Assembly (NCBI GenBank): GCA_947501265.1
Contig: CANMVY010000002.1
Location: forward strand, 85,048-149,047
Direction of reading: 5' to 3'
Length of the DNA: 64,000 nucleotides
Origin: Bacteroidota bacterium
GTDB lineage: Bacteria; Bacteroidota; Bacteroidia; UBA7662; CANHCV01
Both the position numbers and the translations under genes were made by a program. Below, piece after piece: positions 29,968-40,028 of this stretch. The notes beneath the pieces were generated by a model that searched no databases, was not told the origin of the DNA, and saw only the letters and a program-made list of their open reading frames with translations. Every line of letters starts with the position of its first letter. The stretch's first letter is position 1.

Positions 29968-31380
29968 ATGAAAAAGAGGATCGACACCCTTGCTTTTGCG
30001 TTCTTGGACCTCCTTTCGGTGGTGTCGGGTTGGTACATTTTTAACCTTTACCGAAAATCCTTTTTCCCAAAGGAAGATTTGGAAATCCTACCTTTAAATT
30101 CCCTCGAATTTTTTGAAAAATCCTCCATCATTGTCGCTTTTTGGATCATTCTTTTTCTCATCGGAGGATCTTACCGAGATGTTTACCGAAAAAGCCGATT
30201 AACCGAAGTTGGGAAAACCTTGGTTCAAACGTTTATTGGAACCATGATCATCTTTTTTGCGGTTTTGTTGAACGACCCCGTTGATCATTATCAAACGTTT
30301 TATTTATACTTTTTCGGCTTATTGATCATTCAGTTTTTGTTAACTTCCATTTTGCGTTCCATCTTTTTAACTCGAATTTTTCGCCGCCTCCGAAGTGGGA
30401 AACTTTACTTTAAAACGCTATTGATTGGAGGCGGGAAAAGAGCCAAAAACCTTATTCGGGAAATGGAAGGCCCGAAGGGAATGCCCGGATACCGATTTGT
30501 AGGCTTTATTGATCCAAAGCTCAACGGAGCACCCATAATTGAAAATCAGGTACCTTTGGTAGGAGAAGGGATCGAAGCCATTGCGAAAGCTATTCTAGAA
30601 TTTGAACCCGAGGAAGTATTCATTGCTTTAGAAAAAACCGAACACGAAAAATTTCGTGAAATCATTCAAATTCTTAAAAATCATCGGGTAATCATTCGAA
30701 TTGTTCCCGATATGTACGACATCATGTTGGGCTTGGTGAAAATGCAACAAATTTTTGGTGCCATTCTCATCGAAGCTTCTCCAGAATTATTCCCAGCTTG
30801 GCAAGCTCCCATCAAGCGAATTCTAGACATTTTCGTTTCTTTCTTCGCCATTCTCCTCCTATCTCCCATTTACATTTATGTTGCCTTACGCGTAAAATTA
30901 TCATCTGAGGGATCCATCTTATTCAAACAAGAACGAATTGGAATCAATGGTAAACCCTTCTTTATTTGGAAATTCCGATCCATGGTAGAAAACGCTGAAA
31001 AAACAGGTCCCGCCCTTTCTTCTACCGCCGATCAACGCATTACCCCATGGGGAAAAACCATGAGAAAGTATCGCCTGGACGAATTACCCCAATTTTTCAA
31101 TGTTTTAAAAGGCGATATGTCGCTGGTTGGATATCGACCAGAACGGCAATATTACATAGACCAAATTGTTCAGAAAGCGCCTCATTACCAGCAATTACTC
31201 CATATAAAACCCGGAATTACCTCTTGGGGAATGGTGAAATACGGGTATGCTTCAAATGTGGATGAAATGGTGGATCGATTGAAATTCGACTTGTTGTACA
31301 TCGAAAACATGTCGCTCCTGGTTGATTTTAAAATTTTGATTTATACCAGTTTAATCATCGTAAGAGGTAGAGGAATTTGA
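29968..31380 (+). CDS. Exopolysaccharide biosynthesis polyprenyl glycosylphosphotransferase
   Basis: N-terminal TM segments, CoA-binding-like domain, C-terminal sugar transferase KRILDIFVSF...FKQERIGINGKPFFIWKFRSM...DELPQFFNVLKGDMSLVGYRPER. Confidence 0.93.
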   Translation: MKKRIDTLAFAFLDLLSVVSGWYIFNLYRKSFFPKEDLEILPLNSLEFFEKSSIIVAFWIILFLIGGSYRDVYRKSRLTEVGKTLVQTFIGTMIIFFAVLLNDPVDHYQTFYLYFFGLLIIQFLLTSILRSIFLTRIFRRLRSGKLYFKTLLIGGGKRAKNLIREMEGPKGMPGYRFVGFIDPKLNGAPIIENQVPLVGEGIEAIAKAILEFEPEEVFIALEKTEHEKFREIIQILKNHRVIIRIVPDMYDIMLGLVKMQQIFGAILIEASPELFPAWQAPIKRILDIFVSFFAILLLSPIYIYVALRVKLSSEGSILFKQERIGINGKPFFIWKFRSMVENAEKTGPALSSTADQRITPWGKTMRKYRLDELPQFFNVLKGDMSLVGYRPERQYYIDQIVQKAPHYQQLLHIKPGITSWGMVKYGYASNVDEMVDRLKFDLLYIENMSLLVDFKILIYTSLIIVRGRGI

Positions 31381-31381
31381 T

Positions 31382-32620
31382 ATGTTAGTATTTGAAAAAA
31401 TGGAGTTACCCAATGGTTTACGGGTAATTTTTCACCAGGATTTATCGACGCCCCTGGCAACCGTGAATATTCTCGTAGGCGTTGGGGCGAGGGACGAAAA
31501 TCCAGATCACACCGGATTTGCCCATTTGTTTGAACATCTGATGTTTGGAGGAACGCCCCTCATTCCCGAATACGACGCCTTTGCCCAATCTATCGGTGCC
31601 GAAAACAATGCATTTACCTCCAACGATTTTACCAATTACTACATTACCGTTCCATCCCAAAATTTGGAATCGGCCCTCTACCTCGAAGCCGATCGGATGC
31701 GAGAAATAGAACTTTCGGAACGATCGCTTGATGTTCAAAGAAAAGTAGTGATTGAAGAATTTAAACAACGGTATTTAAATCAACCTTACGGCGATGCGTG
31801 GCTGGAATTACGTCCCCTCGCCTACTTCAATCACCCCTATCGATGGGCAACCATTGGAAAAGAAATTGAACACATTGAAAAGTCGAAACTCTCCGATGTG
31901 AAGCATTTTTTTGAAACGTTTTACGTCCCGCAAAATTCCATCTTATCCATATCAGGAAACTTTCAAATGGATCAAGTCAAAACATGGATTGATCGCTATT
32001 TTTCGTTTCAAAAACCAGGGCAGCAGAACCCAAAGGCGTACGCTCAAGATCATCCAAATCGTTCAGGAAAGCGAAAGGATCTCGAACAAGAAGTACCCCA
32101 AAATGCGTTTTATTGGGCCTTCCCCATCGTTGGCAGAAACCATCCCGATTATTACGCTACCGATTTAATTAGCGATGTTTTGGGAAGAGGTAAATCTTCC
32201 CGATTAAAAGAAAACTGGCTGAAAAATAATCCGCTTTTTTCTCAAATTAATGCCTACGTAACCGGTGATGAAGATCCAGGATTAATGGTCATTCAAGGGA
32301 ATTTACTTCCCGAAACCACTTGGGAAGAAGCTGAAAAAGCGATTTGGAGTGATTTACATTTGCTTTGCAATGAATTGATTTCGGACTACAATCTCGAAAA
32401 AATCAAAAATCAATACCAAACGTCTCAGGCATTTTCCAACATCGATTCATCTTCCATTGCTTTAAACTTGGCTTATTTTGAATGGCTTGGCGATGCAAAA
32501 CGGATTCATCAAGAAGACGAAAAATACATGAACGTTTCGCCTACCGAGATTCAAAGATTGGCGAAGGAAATTTTCAACGCTTCATCCCTTTCATCCATTT
32601 ACTACCATCCCAAATCATGA
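31382..32620 (+). CDS. M16 family zinc peptidase (catalytic subunit)
   Basis: FAHLFEHLMFGG contains HxxEH; RKVVIEEFKQRY downstream glutamate. Confidence 0.93.
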   Translation: MLVFEKMELPNGLRVIFHQDLSTPLATVNILVGVGARDENPDHTGFAHLFEHLMFGGTPLIPEYDAFAQSIGAENNAFTSNDFTNYYITVPSQNLESALYLEADRMREIELSERSLDVQRKVVIEEFKQRYLNQPYGDAWLELRPLAYFNHPYRWATIGKEIEHIEKSKLSDVKHFFETFYVPQNSILSISGNFQMDQVKTWIDRYFSFQKPGQQNPKAYAQDHPNRSGKRKDLEQEVPQNAFYWAFPIVGRNHPDYYATDLISDVLGRGKSSRLKENWLKNNPLFSQINAYVTGDEDPGLMVIQGNLLPETTWEEAEKAIWSDLHLLCNELISDYNLEKIKNQYQTSQAFSNIDSSSIALNLAYFEWLGDAKRIHQEDEKYMNVSPTEIQRLAKEIFNASSLSSIYYHPKS

Positions 32621-33873
32621 AGGCTCCCGAAATTCAACCTTTAATTTCCATCCCTCATCAGGTTGCAAAAAGTCAAATTTTCTCCAATGGTTGCGGTCTC
32701 CATTGGTTAGAAGGCGGATCCCAAGAAGTTGCGAAAATTGAATGGATTTGGGAGCATCAACCCATCGAAGGCATTGCGGCTTGGGAAAAAGACTTGGTTC
32801 AAAAAATGCAATTTGAGGGCAGCGAAAGTTATTCTAGAAAGCAAATTTCAGAACTTTTGGATTTTTATGGGATTTATTCTCAATTCGAAGGATGGATGAA
32901 TTACAGCTCTTTGGTTTGGCACGGATTAACTCGAAATTTGCCATCATTGGTTGATGTTTTGTTCGATGTACAATTGAAACCAACCTTCCCAGAAACGGAG
33001 TGGAAAACCTTTCAACAAGCCGAAATTCAATCTTTCCATTTGTCATGCGAGCGAGTAAATAACCTTGCTCGCAGACTATTCAACCAGCATTTGTTTTCCA
33101 ATCACCCTTACGGATTAACCATCAGTGAAAATGGAATTCGGGAGATGGATACCCAACGATTGCACCACATTCACTCAAAACTTTTTAAAAAACCATTTCA
33201 CGTTTTTGTTTCAGGCAAAAACATTGGAGAATTGGTTGAGATGATTGGAGAAAAAATGGAAGGTTTATTTCTCGAAAAAAATGATAATAAAGACATCCTA
33301 CCAATTTCTTACCAAAAAGAACTTTTGTTTCAAGAGAAAATGGGTGCTCAACAAAATTGCATCCGAATTGGTCGCTTAGCCGTTGGAAGAAATCATGAGG
33401 ACTTTCATGGATTTCAAGTATTAAATACCATCATTGGAGGATATTTTGGTTCTCGTTTGATGAAAAATTTACGAGAGGATAAAGGATTAACCTACGGAAT
33501 TGGAAGCATGAGCTATCCCTTTTTCGAGCAGAGCATGTTTTTCATCAATGCTGAAGTAAAAGCTACCGAAGCTCAATTGGCTTTGGATGAAATTCAAAAA
33601 GAACTGATGACCCTGCAAAAAGAGTTGATCAGTGAAGATGAATTGAACTTGGTCATCAGCACCATGCAAGGACAAATGATCCAAGGATGTGACGGAATTT
33701 TTGCTCACATGGATCGAAATAAAAACATCATTTTGAACCAGTTATCCAGCGATTATTACCAATCATTCTTTGAAAAATTGAATGAAATTCGTCCTGATGA
33801 AATTCAGGAATTGAGTCAAAAATATTTGAACTGGGACGACCTTTTGAGGGTGAATATTGGATTAAGAAATTAG
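32617..33873 (+). CDS. M16 family peptidase-like protein, probably non-catalytic partner
   Basis: M16 C-terminal signatures (LREDKGLTYGIGS) but no HxxEH. ATG 32617 overlaps the upstream stop. Confidence 0.88.
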   Translation: MKAPEIQPLISIPHQVAKSQIFSNGCGLHWLEGGSQEVAKIEWIWEHQPIEGIAAWEKDLVQKMQFEGSESYSRKQISELLDFYGIYSQFEGWMNYSSLVWHGLTRNLPSLVDVLFDVQLKPTFPETEWKTFQQAEIQSFHLSCERVNNLARRLFNQHLFSNHPYGLTISENGIREMDTQRLHHIHSKLFKKPFHVFVSGKNIGELVEMIGEKMEGLFLEKNDNKDILPISYQKELLFQEKMGAQQNCIRIGRLAVGRNHEDFHGFQVLNTIIGGYFGSRLMKNLREDKGLTYGIGSMSYPFFEQSMFFINAEVKATEAQLALDEIQKELMTLQKELISEDELNLVISTMQGQMIQGCDGIFAHMDRNKNIILNQLSSDYYQSFFEKLNEIRPDEIQELSQKYLNWDDLLRVNIGLRN

Positions 33874-35082
33874 GACCATATTGAGGATTCCGGCTAAGAT
33901 TCCTAACGCCACAATGTAATGGGAAGCCATGCGTAAGAACAATTGAGCCAAAACCACGGCTACAACGATGGCGCAATTCAAAAAGACATTTGATTGATCT
34001 CCTTGAAAAACAATGCTTTTACAGAAAATTAAGAAAGCCGAAATGATGAGCCCCAATGCTGCAGCATTGAGTCCGAGCAACGATTTTGCAACGCCGCGGC
34101 TTCGTTTTATTTGGTTCCAAATGGGAAAGGTGAAGAGAATAAAGAAAATTCCAGGTGCAAAAATTCCGATCATTCCTGCGAGCCCTCCAATAATTAGCCA
34201 CCAGTTCGATTGGGTTTCATTGTAAAGTGAAACCCCTGAAATAAAACTTGAAAATGAAAAAACAGGACCGGGAACGCCTTGAGCAATACCATAACCCGTT
34301 AAAAATTCTGATTCGGAAACATAATGTTTGAAGTGAACAAAATGCTCAAACATGATGGGAATCAACACCTGTCCGCCTCCAAATACCAAAGAACCATATT
34401 GATAGTTGTTTTGCAGGATGAGTAAACTGCGTTCACCAAGCAAATTTCCCAACAAGGCCAATAATACAAATAATCCGGCCCAAGCAAATAAATACCTCCA
34501 AGAAATTTTAAGGTTAACTATTTTTTCGGTATTCTCCAATTCACGACTAAATGTAAAGGAAATGAACCCAGAAAGAAGAAGTGAAAACGGAATTAAATAC
34601 GGAGATCTGAACCACACGTTTGCGGTAGCCACAAGGACAGTAATGATGATGGCTAAGGGCGTTTTCCAATTTCCTTTAGCCAAACGAATGGCTGCAACCG
34701 CAATAAAACCCGTTGCGATGGGCGATAAAAATTGAAGAAACGAAAGGTCCCAATGCAGCCGCTCTACGTGCACATAAATGAGTGCGATGAGGGTCATGAG
34801 AATCGAAGCCGGCAAAACCCAAATGAGCAAGGAGGTTGCCGCCAAAGAAACCCCTCCAATCTTGTAACCGATAGCGGCAACCGTTTGGGTACTCGAAGGT
34901 CCCGGCAAAGCCGAACACAACGCATTGATTTCCAAAAACTCTTCCTTGGTCAAGTATTTCCGTCGGCGAACGAACAAATCCAACATTAAGGAAATATGGG
35001 CATAAGGACCTCCAAAGGAAAGAAAAGACAACGTAAGAACGTCTCTTAAAAATCGAAATGCCTTATATCGAGAAAACCGCAA
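33862..35082 (-). CDS. chrA: Chromate transporter, two-domain ChrA
   Basis: FLSFGGPYAHISLM...LPGPSSTQ in the N-half and FGGGQVLIPIM...GYGIAQGVPGPVFSFS in the C-half. Confidence 0.92.
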   Translation of the reverse strand: MRFSRYKAFRFLRDVLTLSFLSFGGPYAHISLMLDLFVRRRKYLTKEEFLEINALCSALPGPSSTQTVAAIGYKIGGVSLAATSLLIWVLPASILMTLIALIYVHVERLHWDLSFLQFLSPIATGFIAVAAIRLAKGNWKTPLAIIITVLVATANVWFRSPYLIPFSLLLSGFISFTFSRELENTEKIVNLKISWRYLFAWAGLFVLLALLGNLLGERSLLILQNNYQYGSLVFGGGQVLIPIMFEHFVHFKHYVSESEFLTGYGIAQGVPGPVFSFSSFISGVSLYNETQSNWWLIIGGLAGMIGIFAPGIFFILFTFPIWNQIKRSRGVAKSLLGLNAAALGLIISAFLIFCKSIVFQGDQSNVFLNCAIVVAVVLAQLFLRMASHYIVALGILAGILNMVLIS

Positions 35083-35085
35083 AAG

Positions 35086-36042
35086 TTACTTTTTTAGACC
35101 AATTTCCTGAAGTCTTTCATGCAAGTATTCGCCCGCTGAAATGGGTTCAAAATGTTTAGGATTTTGTGTGGTAATGCACGAATCCAAACAATCCAATCGC
35201 ATTTCGGAACGAGGATGCAAGAAGAATGGAATGGAATAACGAGGGGTTCCCCACATTTCTCGTGGCGGATTAATTACCCGATGCGTGGTTGATTTCAAAC
35301 GATTATTGGTTAATCGTTGCAACATATCTCCTACGTTGACCACCAGATGATCTGGAAGGGCGGTAACCGAAACCCATTCATTTTGTTTGTTTAAAACCTG
35401 CAAACCATCGGCAGATGCTCCCATCAATAAGGTAATGAGATTGATATCCTCGTGCTCGGCAGCGCGAACAGCATCTTTGGGATCATTTACGATGGGTCCG
35501 TAAAAAATCGGACGTAAAATGCTGTTACCATGATGGATTTTTTCATCAAAATAGTCTTCATTCAAACCAAGAAAAATAGCGATGGCGCGAAGCATGTATT
35601 TACCCGTTTTTTCAAGCAACTGGTAAGCTTCCTTCCCAACAGCGTTAAATTCTGGCAATTCGGAAACGGATACGTTTTCCGGATATTCTTGTTTGATTGG
35701 ATCAGAATCATCAACATACTGACCAAAGTGCCAAAATTCTTTTAAATCACCCACAGTTCTTCCTTTGGCATGCTCTTTTCCGAAGGAAATGTACCCTCGC
35801 TGACCGGCAATTCCAGGAATTTCATACTTCTCTTTGGTCTCAATGGGCAAAGTGAAAAATGCTTTCACCTGTTGGTAAAGGTTTTCCTCAAGAGACTCGC
35901 TAAGAAAATGATTTTTTACGGAAACGAACCCAATGTTCTCATAGGCATCGCCCAACTCGTTTACGAATTTGAGTTTACGAGCAGGATCAGTTGACAAAAA
36001 ATCAGCCAAATCTACCGATGGAATACCTTGTGGAAATGTCAT
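35086..36042 (-). CDS. Isopenicillin N synthase-family 2OG-Fe(II) dioxygenase
   Basis: IPSVDLADF..., AAEHEDINLITLLMGASADGLQVLN and LKSTTHRVINPP (HxD...H...RxS). Confidence 0.92.
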   Translation of the reverse strand: MTFPQGIPSVDLADFLSTDPARKLKFVNELGDAYENIGFVSVKNHFLSESLEENLYQQVKAFFTLPIETKEKYEIPGIAGQRGYISFGKEHAKGRTVGDLKEFWHFGQYVDDSDPIKQEYPENVSVSELPEFNAVGKEAYQLLEKTGKYMLRAIAIFLGLNEDYFDEKIHHGNSILRPIFYGPIVNDPKDAVRAAEHEDINLITLLMGASADGLQVLNKQNEWVSVTALPDHLVVNVGDMLQRLTNNRLKSTTHRVINPPREMWGTPRYSIPFFLHPRSEMRLDCLDSCITTQNPKHFEPISAGEYLHERLQEIGLKK

Positions 36043-36085
36043 AATGTTCGAATTAAGGAAAACAAATTTATCAAATTATGCCTAA

Positions 36086-36106
36086 TTATCCACAGTTTGT
36101 GGATAA
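36086..36106. promoter_or_regulatory. Inverted pair of perfect DnaA boxes
   Basis: TTATCCACA-GTT-TGTGGATAA; both arms match the 9-mer consensus exactly. AT-rich DNA follows at 36107-36140. Confidence 0.8.
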
Positions 36107-36191
36107 CTCAAATTTTTAAAAAATTGGAAAAATTTTTGAGGACTTCCAACCTGAACAAATTATCGACGTTTATCCAAAAAACAGGTTTATT

Positions 36192-37637
36192 ATGGTACAA
36201 AAAAATTGGTTTATTCTCGTTGCAGCCTTAGCTGGAGGTTTGGTAGGAGCTGCAACCGTATCGTCCTTAACCTCAACTATCGAACAAAACCCGGGATCAA
36301 CTCCAACTCGATTGGTTACTTCGACGGGGAATTTGGTTGGGACACCTAGTTTTGTTGAAGCATCGGCCAATGTATTACCAACGGTAGTACACATCAAAAA
36401 CTCTCGTTCTGAGACGTTTGTAGATCCTTTCTATTTCGATCCGTTTGACTTTTTCGGTGGTGGGAATGGACTTCGACAGCAAAAACGCGATGCATCTTCC
36501 ACCGGATCTGGGGTAATTATTTCCAACGATGGCTACATTGTTACCAATAACCACGTTGTTCAAGGCGCTGAAAAAATAGAAGTAACACTGGATGACAAGC
36601 GGGTTCTAGAGGCCCAAGTTGTTGGTACCGATCCCAATACCGATTTAGCCCTCATTAAAGTTTCTGCCAATAATTTGATGGCCTGCCCATGGGGAAATTC
36701 CGATGATGTTCAAGTTGGCGAATGGGCACTAGCAGTCGGAAATCCGTTCAACCTCAATTCCACCGTTACCGCAGGCATCATTTCCGCAAAGGGACGCGAC
36801 ATCAATATTCTGAACGGCCAATCGAAAATTGAGTCATTTCTCCAAACCGATGCGGCCGTTAATCCAGGTAACTCAGGCGGGGCACTCGTAAACATGAAAG
36901 GCGAACTCATTGGAATCAATACCGCCATTGCGTCAAGAAATGGAGTTTACGAAGGATATGCGTTTGCCGTTCCTGCAAATTTGGTCAAGAAGATCGTTGA
37001 AGACCTAAAAGACTTTGGCTCGGTAAAACGAGGATATCTTGGAATAACAGTGGCCGATATCAATGAAAAATTGGCTCAAGATGAAGATTTAAAAGTGCGA
37101 CAAGGAGCCTATGTTGGTGGGTTTTCCGACAATTCTCCCGCTCGTGATGCCGGAATTAGAAAAGGCGATGTCATCATTAAAATCGATGGGAAAAGTGTAA
37201 AAAATCGCCCAACGATGATGGAAATGGTTTCCAGAAAACGTCCGGGCGAAGAAATTAATGTAACGGTAAATCGAGATGGTGAAGAAAAAACCTACTCGGT
37301 AAAATTGATGGATGAAAACGGAACCGGTAATTTGGCATCGTCCAACGAAAAAGTGGAAAGTTCCACAGAACTAGGAGCAACGTTTTCGGGAATCAATGCC
37401 GATGATAAACAGAAACTTGGCATCAACGGCGGAGTTAAAATTGTTTCGATTACCGGTGGGAAACTGAAAATGTCGGGCATCAAACCGGGCTTCATCATCA
37501 CCAAAATTCAAAACCAAAAAGTAACCGATATTAAAGACATCGATCGAATTTTGACCAACACCAAATCGGAAACAGCGCTATTGATTGAGGGGGTTTACCC
37601 TGATGGTCGACGGGCCTATTACGGCATTGGACGATAA
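36192..37637 (+). CDS. Do/HtrA-family periplasmic serine endoprotease
   Basis: TNNHVV, DLALIKV, VNPGNSGGALVN triad motifs; PDZ domains. Confidence 0.95.
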   Translation: MVQKNWFILVAALAGGLVGAATVSSLTSTIEQNPGSTPTRLVTSTGNLVGTPSFVEASANVLPTVVHIKNSRSETFVDPFYFDPFDFFGGGNGLRQQKRDASSTGSGVIISNDGYIVTNNHVVQGAEKIEVTLDDKRVLEAQVVGTDPNTDLALIKVSANNLMACPWGNSDDVQVGEWALAVGNPFNLNSTVTAGIISAKGRDINILNGQSKIESFLQTDAAVNPGNSGGALVNMKGELIGINTAIASRNGVYEGYAFAVPANLVKKIVEDLKDFGSVKRGYLGITVADINEKLAQDEDLKVRQGAYVGGFSDNSPARDAGIRKGDVIIKIDGKSVKNRPTMMEMVSRKRPGEEINVTVNRDGEEKTYSVKLMDENGTGNLASSNEKVESSTELGATFSGINADDKQKLGINGGVKIVSITGGKLKMSGIKPGFIITKIQNQKVTDIKDIDRILTNTKSETALLIEGVYPDGRRAYYGIGR

Positions 37638-37640
37638 AAA

Positions 37641-37671
37641 AATAAGGGCGATTTGATCGCCCTTATTTTTT
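37641..37671. terminator. Bidirectional terminator between htrA and mscS-family gene
   Basis: AATAAGGGCGAT-TTG-ATCGCCCTTATT with flanking A and T tracts; overlaps the mscS-family stop. Confidence 0.88.
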
Positions 37672-38523
37672 TCTAAACCGATTTACAATGGCCCTATTCA
37701 AAACTCTTTTTAACTTCCGTTCTATTTCGGGCATGGATTGATCCAACGTGAATTGATATTTGCAAATCAATTCATTTCCATTGATTTCAATGATGCGCAA
37801 AGAGGTGGATCCAAAACGAATCAGTTCAGCTGAATTCTCTATCAAAGTTTGATTTAAGAATTGTTCTACATCTTCGATTTTCTCAAACTCGTCGTACCTC
37901 AATACAAATTCAAGAACCGTTTTTCGGTTCTCTAACTTGCTGTAATTAACAATCTCATGCGTAAACAAAATCGTATTGGGAAGAAAAACAACTTCATCTT
38001 CATCGGTTAACAATTGAACTGATCCCAGGGTAATATCGGTAATTCGCCCGCGGTGGTGACCGATCTTCACGTAATCATCGATCAATAGCCGATTGGAAAA
38101 AGCCAATACCATGCCGTTGATTACGTTGGAAATATAATCCTTAAAAACGATGGCAACGGCAGCAGCAGCCACACTTAAACTGGTTATCAAATCTTTCAAA
38201 TGGAGGTTGAAAAGCGACAAGAAAACCGCCAAGGCCTGAAACGAATAAACCAAGATTGAAATTTGGCGAAGACCCAAAATGAAATTCTTAGCCTTCTTTA
38301 CATCGCGTTTTCCACTTCCAAAGGAAACCAACAAAATAAATTGCTTGATAATTTCCATCAATACCACCAATTGCACCATCACTAAGGATAATCGCAAGGT
38401 GTAACTCCACTGTTCTTTTACCGAGAATAAGGGTTTGAGCCAGAAAATCCCGACACCAATAGATAAAAAAAGGAGGATGATCCCCATTCTCCTTGTATTG
38501 CTTTGTCGTAATGCCATGCTCAA
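37663..38523 (-). CDS. MscS-family mechanosensitive ion channel
   Basis: AAAVAIVFKDYISNVINGMVLAFSNRLLIDDYVKIGHHRGRITDI. Confidence 0.92.
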   Translation of the reverse strand: MSMALRQSNTRRMGIILLFLSIGVGIFWLKPLFSVKEQWSYTLRLSLVMVQLVVLMEIIKQFILLVSFGSGKRDVKKAKNFILGLRQISILVYSFQALAVFLSLFNLHLKDLITSLSVAAAAVAIVFKDYISNVINGMVLAFSNRLLIDDYVKIGHHRGRITDITLGSVQLLTDEDEVVFLPNTILFTHEIVNYSKLENRKTVLEFVLRYDEFEKIEDVEQFLNQTLIENSAELIRFGSTSLRIIEINGNELICKYQFTLDQSMPEIERKLKRVLNRAIVNRFRKK

Positions 38524-38525
38524 AT

Positions 38526-39920
38526 TTACGTATAACCGAGAATTTTTAACATGGATTTGTACGATTGTTCTTTCGCAAAAAGTTTAGTGAAGTACTCACC
38601 GTTCTCATCACAATCAATAATCACATGTTTGGGTGCTGGAGTTAAACAGTGTTGAATACCTCCATATCCACCAATGCTTTCTTGGTATGCGCCTGTATGG
38701 AAAAATCCAATGTATTGGGGGCGTTCTTTGTCGTAAGTCGGCAAATAAATGGCATTTTGATGGGCTTCAGCATTGTAAAAATCGTCGCTATCGCACGTTA
38801 ATCCTCCCAACAAAACCCTTTCGTATTCGCGTTCCCAATTGTTCAACGCCATCATGATAAAACGCTTATTGATGGCCCAAGAATCGGGTAACGTTGTCAT
38901 AAAAGAAGAATCAATTAAATTCCATTTTTCACGATCGTTCTGCTTTTTCTGATCGATAATCTCGAATAAAACGGCACCGCTTTCACCAACGGTAAACGAA
39001 CCAAATTCCGTGAAAATATCCGGTTCCTTCACCCCAGAATTGTTGCACATGGACTTCACCTGAGCAATGATTTCTTCTGCCATGTACTCGTAATCGTAAT
39101 CAAATGTCAACGAATCTTTGATGGGAAATCCACCGCCGATGTTCAGGCTATCCAAAGTTGGACAAATTCGCTTCAATGCACAATAAACGTTCACACACTT
39201 GCTCAATTCATTCCAATAATAGGCAGTGTCGCGAATTCCGGTATTGATGAAAAAGTGGAGCATTTTCAGCTCCATTTTTGGGTTATCTTGAAGATTCTTG
39301 ATGAAAAATGGAACAATATCCTTGTATCCCATTCCCAAACGCGAGGTGTAGAACTCAAATTTCGGCTCTTCTTCCGCTGCAATTCGAATTCCAACTTTCA
39401 CGGTAGAGTTCGTCATTTCATTCAAAGCAGCCATTTCAGTAGGATTATCCAACACACAAACCAGGTTTTCAAATCCGTTATCGACCATTCGAACAATGTT
39501 TTCGATGTACTGCGGACGTTTGTAACCATTGCAAATGATGAACTTGTCTTTGGTAACTTTTCCAGCATTGTACATCTCTTCGATGATATTGATATCAAAG
39601 GCAGAAGACGTTTCCAAATGGATATCATTTTTCAAAGCCTCTTCTATAACAAAGCTAAAATGACTTGATTTTGTGCAATAGCAATAGTTGTACTTTCCAT
39701 CATACAACGACTTCGCCATGGCTACAGCAAAGATCTTTTTGGCCTTTTGAATTTGATGGGAAATCTTTGGAAGGTATGATATCTTTAACGGGGTACCGTA
39801 TTGTTTAATGACATCCATCATCGGTATATCGTGAAAATAAAGCTCATTATCAATGACTTTAAACTCCTCGGTAGGAAAATCGAACGTTTGTTCAATTAGG
39901 TCGATGTACTTATTCCTCAT
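38526..39920 (-). CDS. Arginine decarboxylase (PLP fold III type)
   Basis: DGKYNYCYCTKSSHFSFV (PLP Lys region), LNIGGGFPI, LGGLTCDSDD; Bacteroidota-type size. Confidence 0.88.
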   Translation of the reverse strand: MRNKYIDLIEQTFDFPTEEFKVIDNELYFHDIPMMDVIKQYGTPLKISYLPKISHQIQKAKKIFAVAMAKSLYDGKYNYCYCTKSSHFSFVIEEALKNDIHLETSSAFDINIIEEMYNAGKVTKDKFIICNGYKRPQYIENIVRMVDNGFENLVCVLDNPTEMAALNEMTNSTVKVGIRIAAEEEPKFEFYTSRLGMGYKDIVPFFIKNLQDNPKMELKMLHFFINTGIRDTAYYWNELSKCVNVYCALKRICPTLDSLNIGGGFPIKDSLTFDYDYEYMAEEIIAQVKSMCNNSGVKEPDIFTEFGSFTVGESGAVLFEIIDQKKQNDREKWNLIDSSFMTTLPDSWAINKRFIMMALNNWEREYERVLLGGLTCDSDDFYNAEAHQNAIYLPTYDKERPQYIGFFHTGAYQESIGGYGGIQHCLTPAPKHVIIDCDENGEYFTKLFAKEQSYKSMLKILGYT

Positions 39921-39938
39921 GACTTCAAATTAGGTTTG

Positions 39939-39968
39939 CAAAAATACACGACTAATTTAAATTATCAA
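39939..39968 (-). promoter_or_regulatory. Bacteroidota promoter TTG-N19-TATTTTTG upstream of the arginine decarboxylase gene
   Basis: Minus-strand CTTG-ATAATTTAAATTAGTCGTG-TATTTTTG, 19 nt spacer. Confidence 0.75.
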
Positions 39969-40028
39969 GTTAAAAGAAATCCGCGTCAGTTGGATTACAA
40001 AAAATTAACCAAACCAACTTCATCAAAT

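Noticed and set aside
33862-33873. Convergent overlap of the M16 gene and chrA as a possible antisense regulator
   Set aside because: Only 12 nt; common in compact genomes.
37641-37671. Hairpin overlapping the mscS-family stop codon as a possible attenuator
   Set aside because: Best explained as an ordinary bidirectional terminator between convergent genes.
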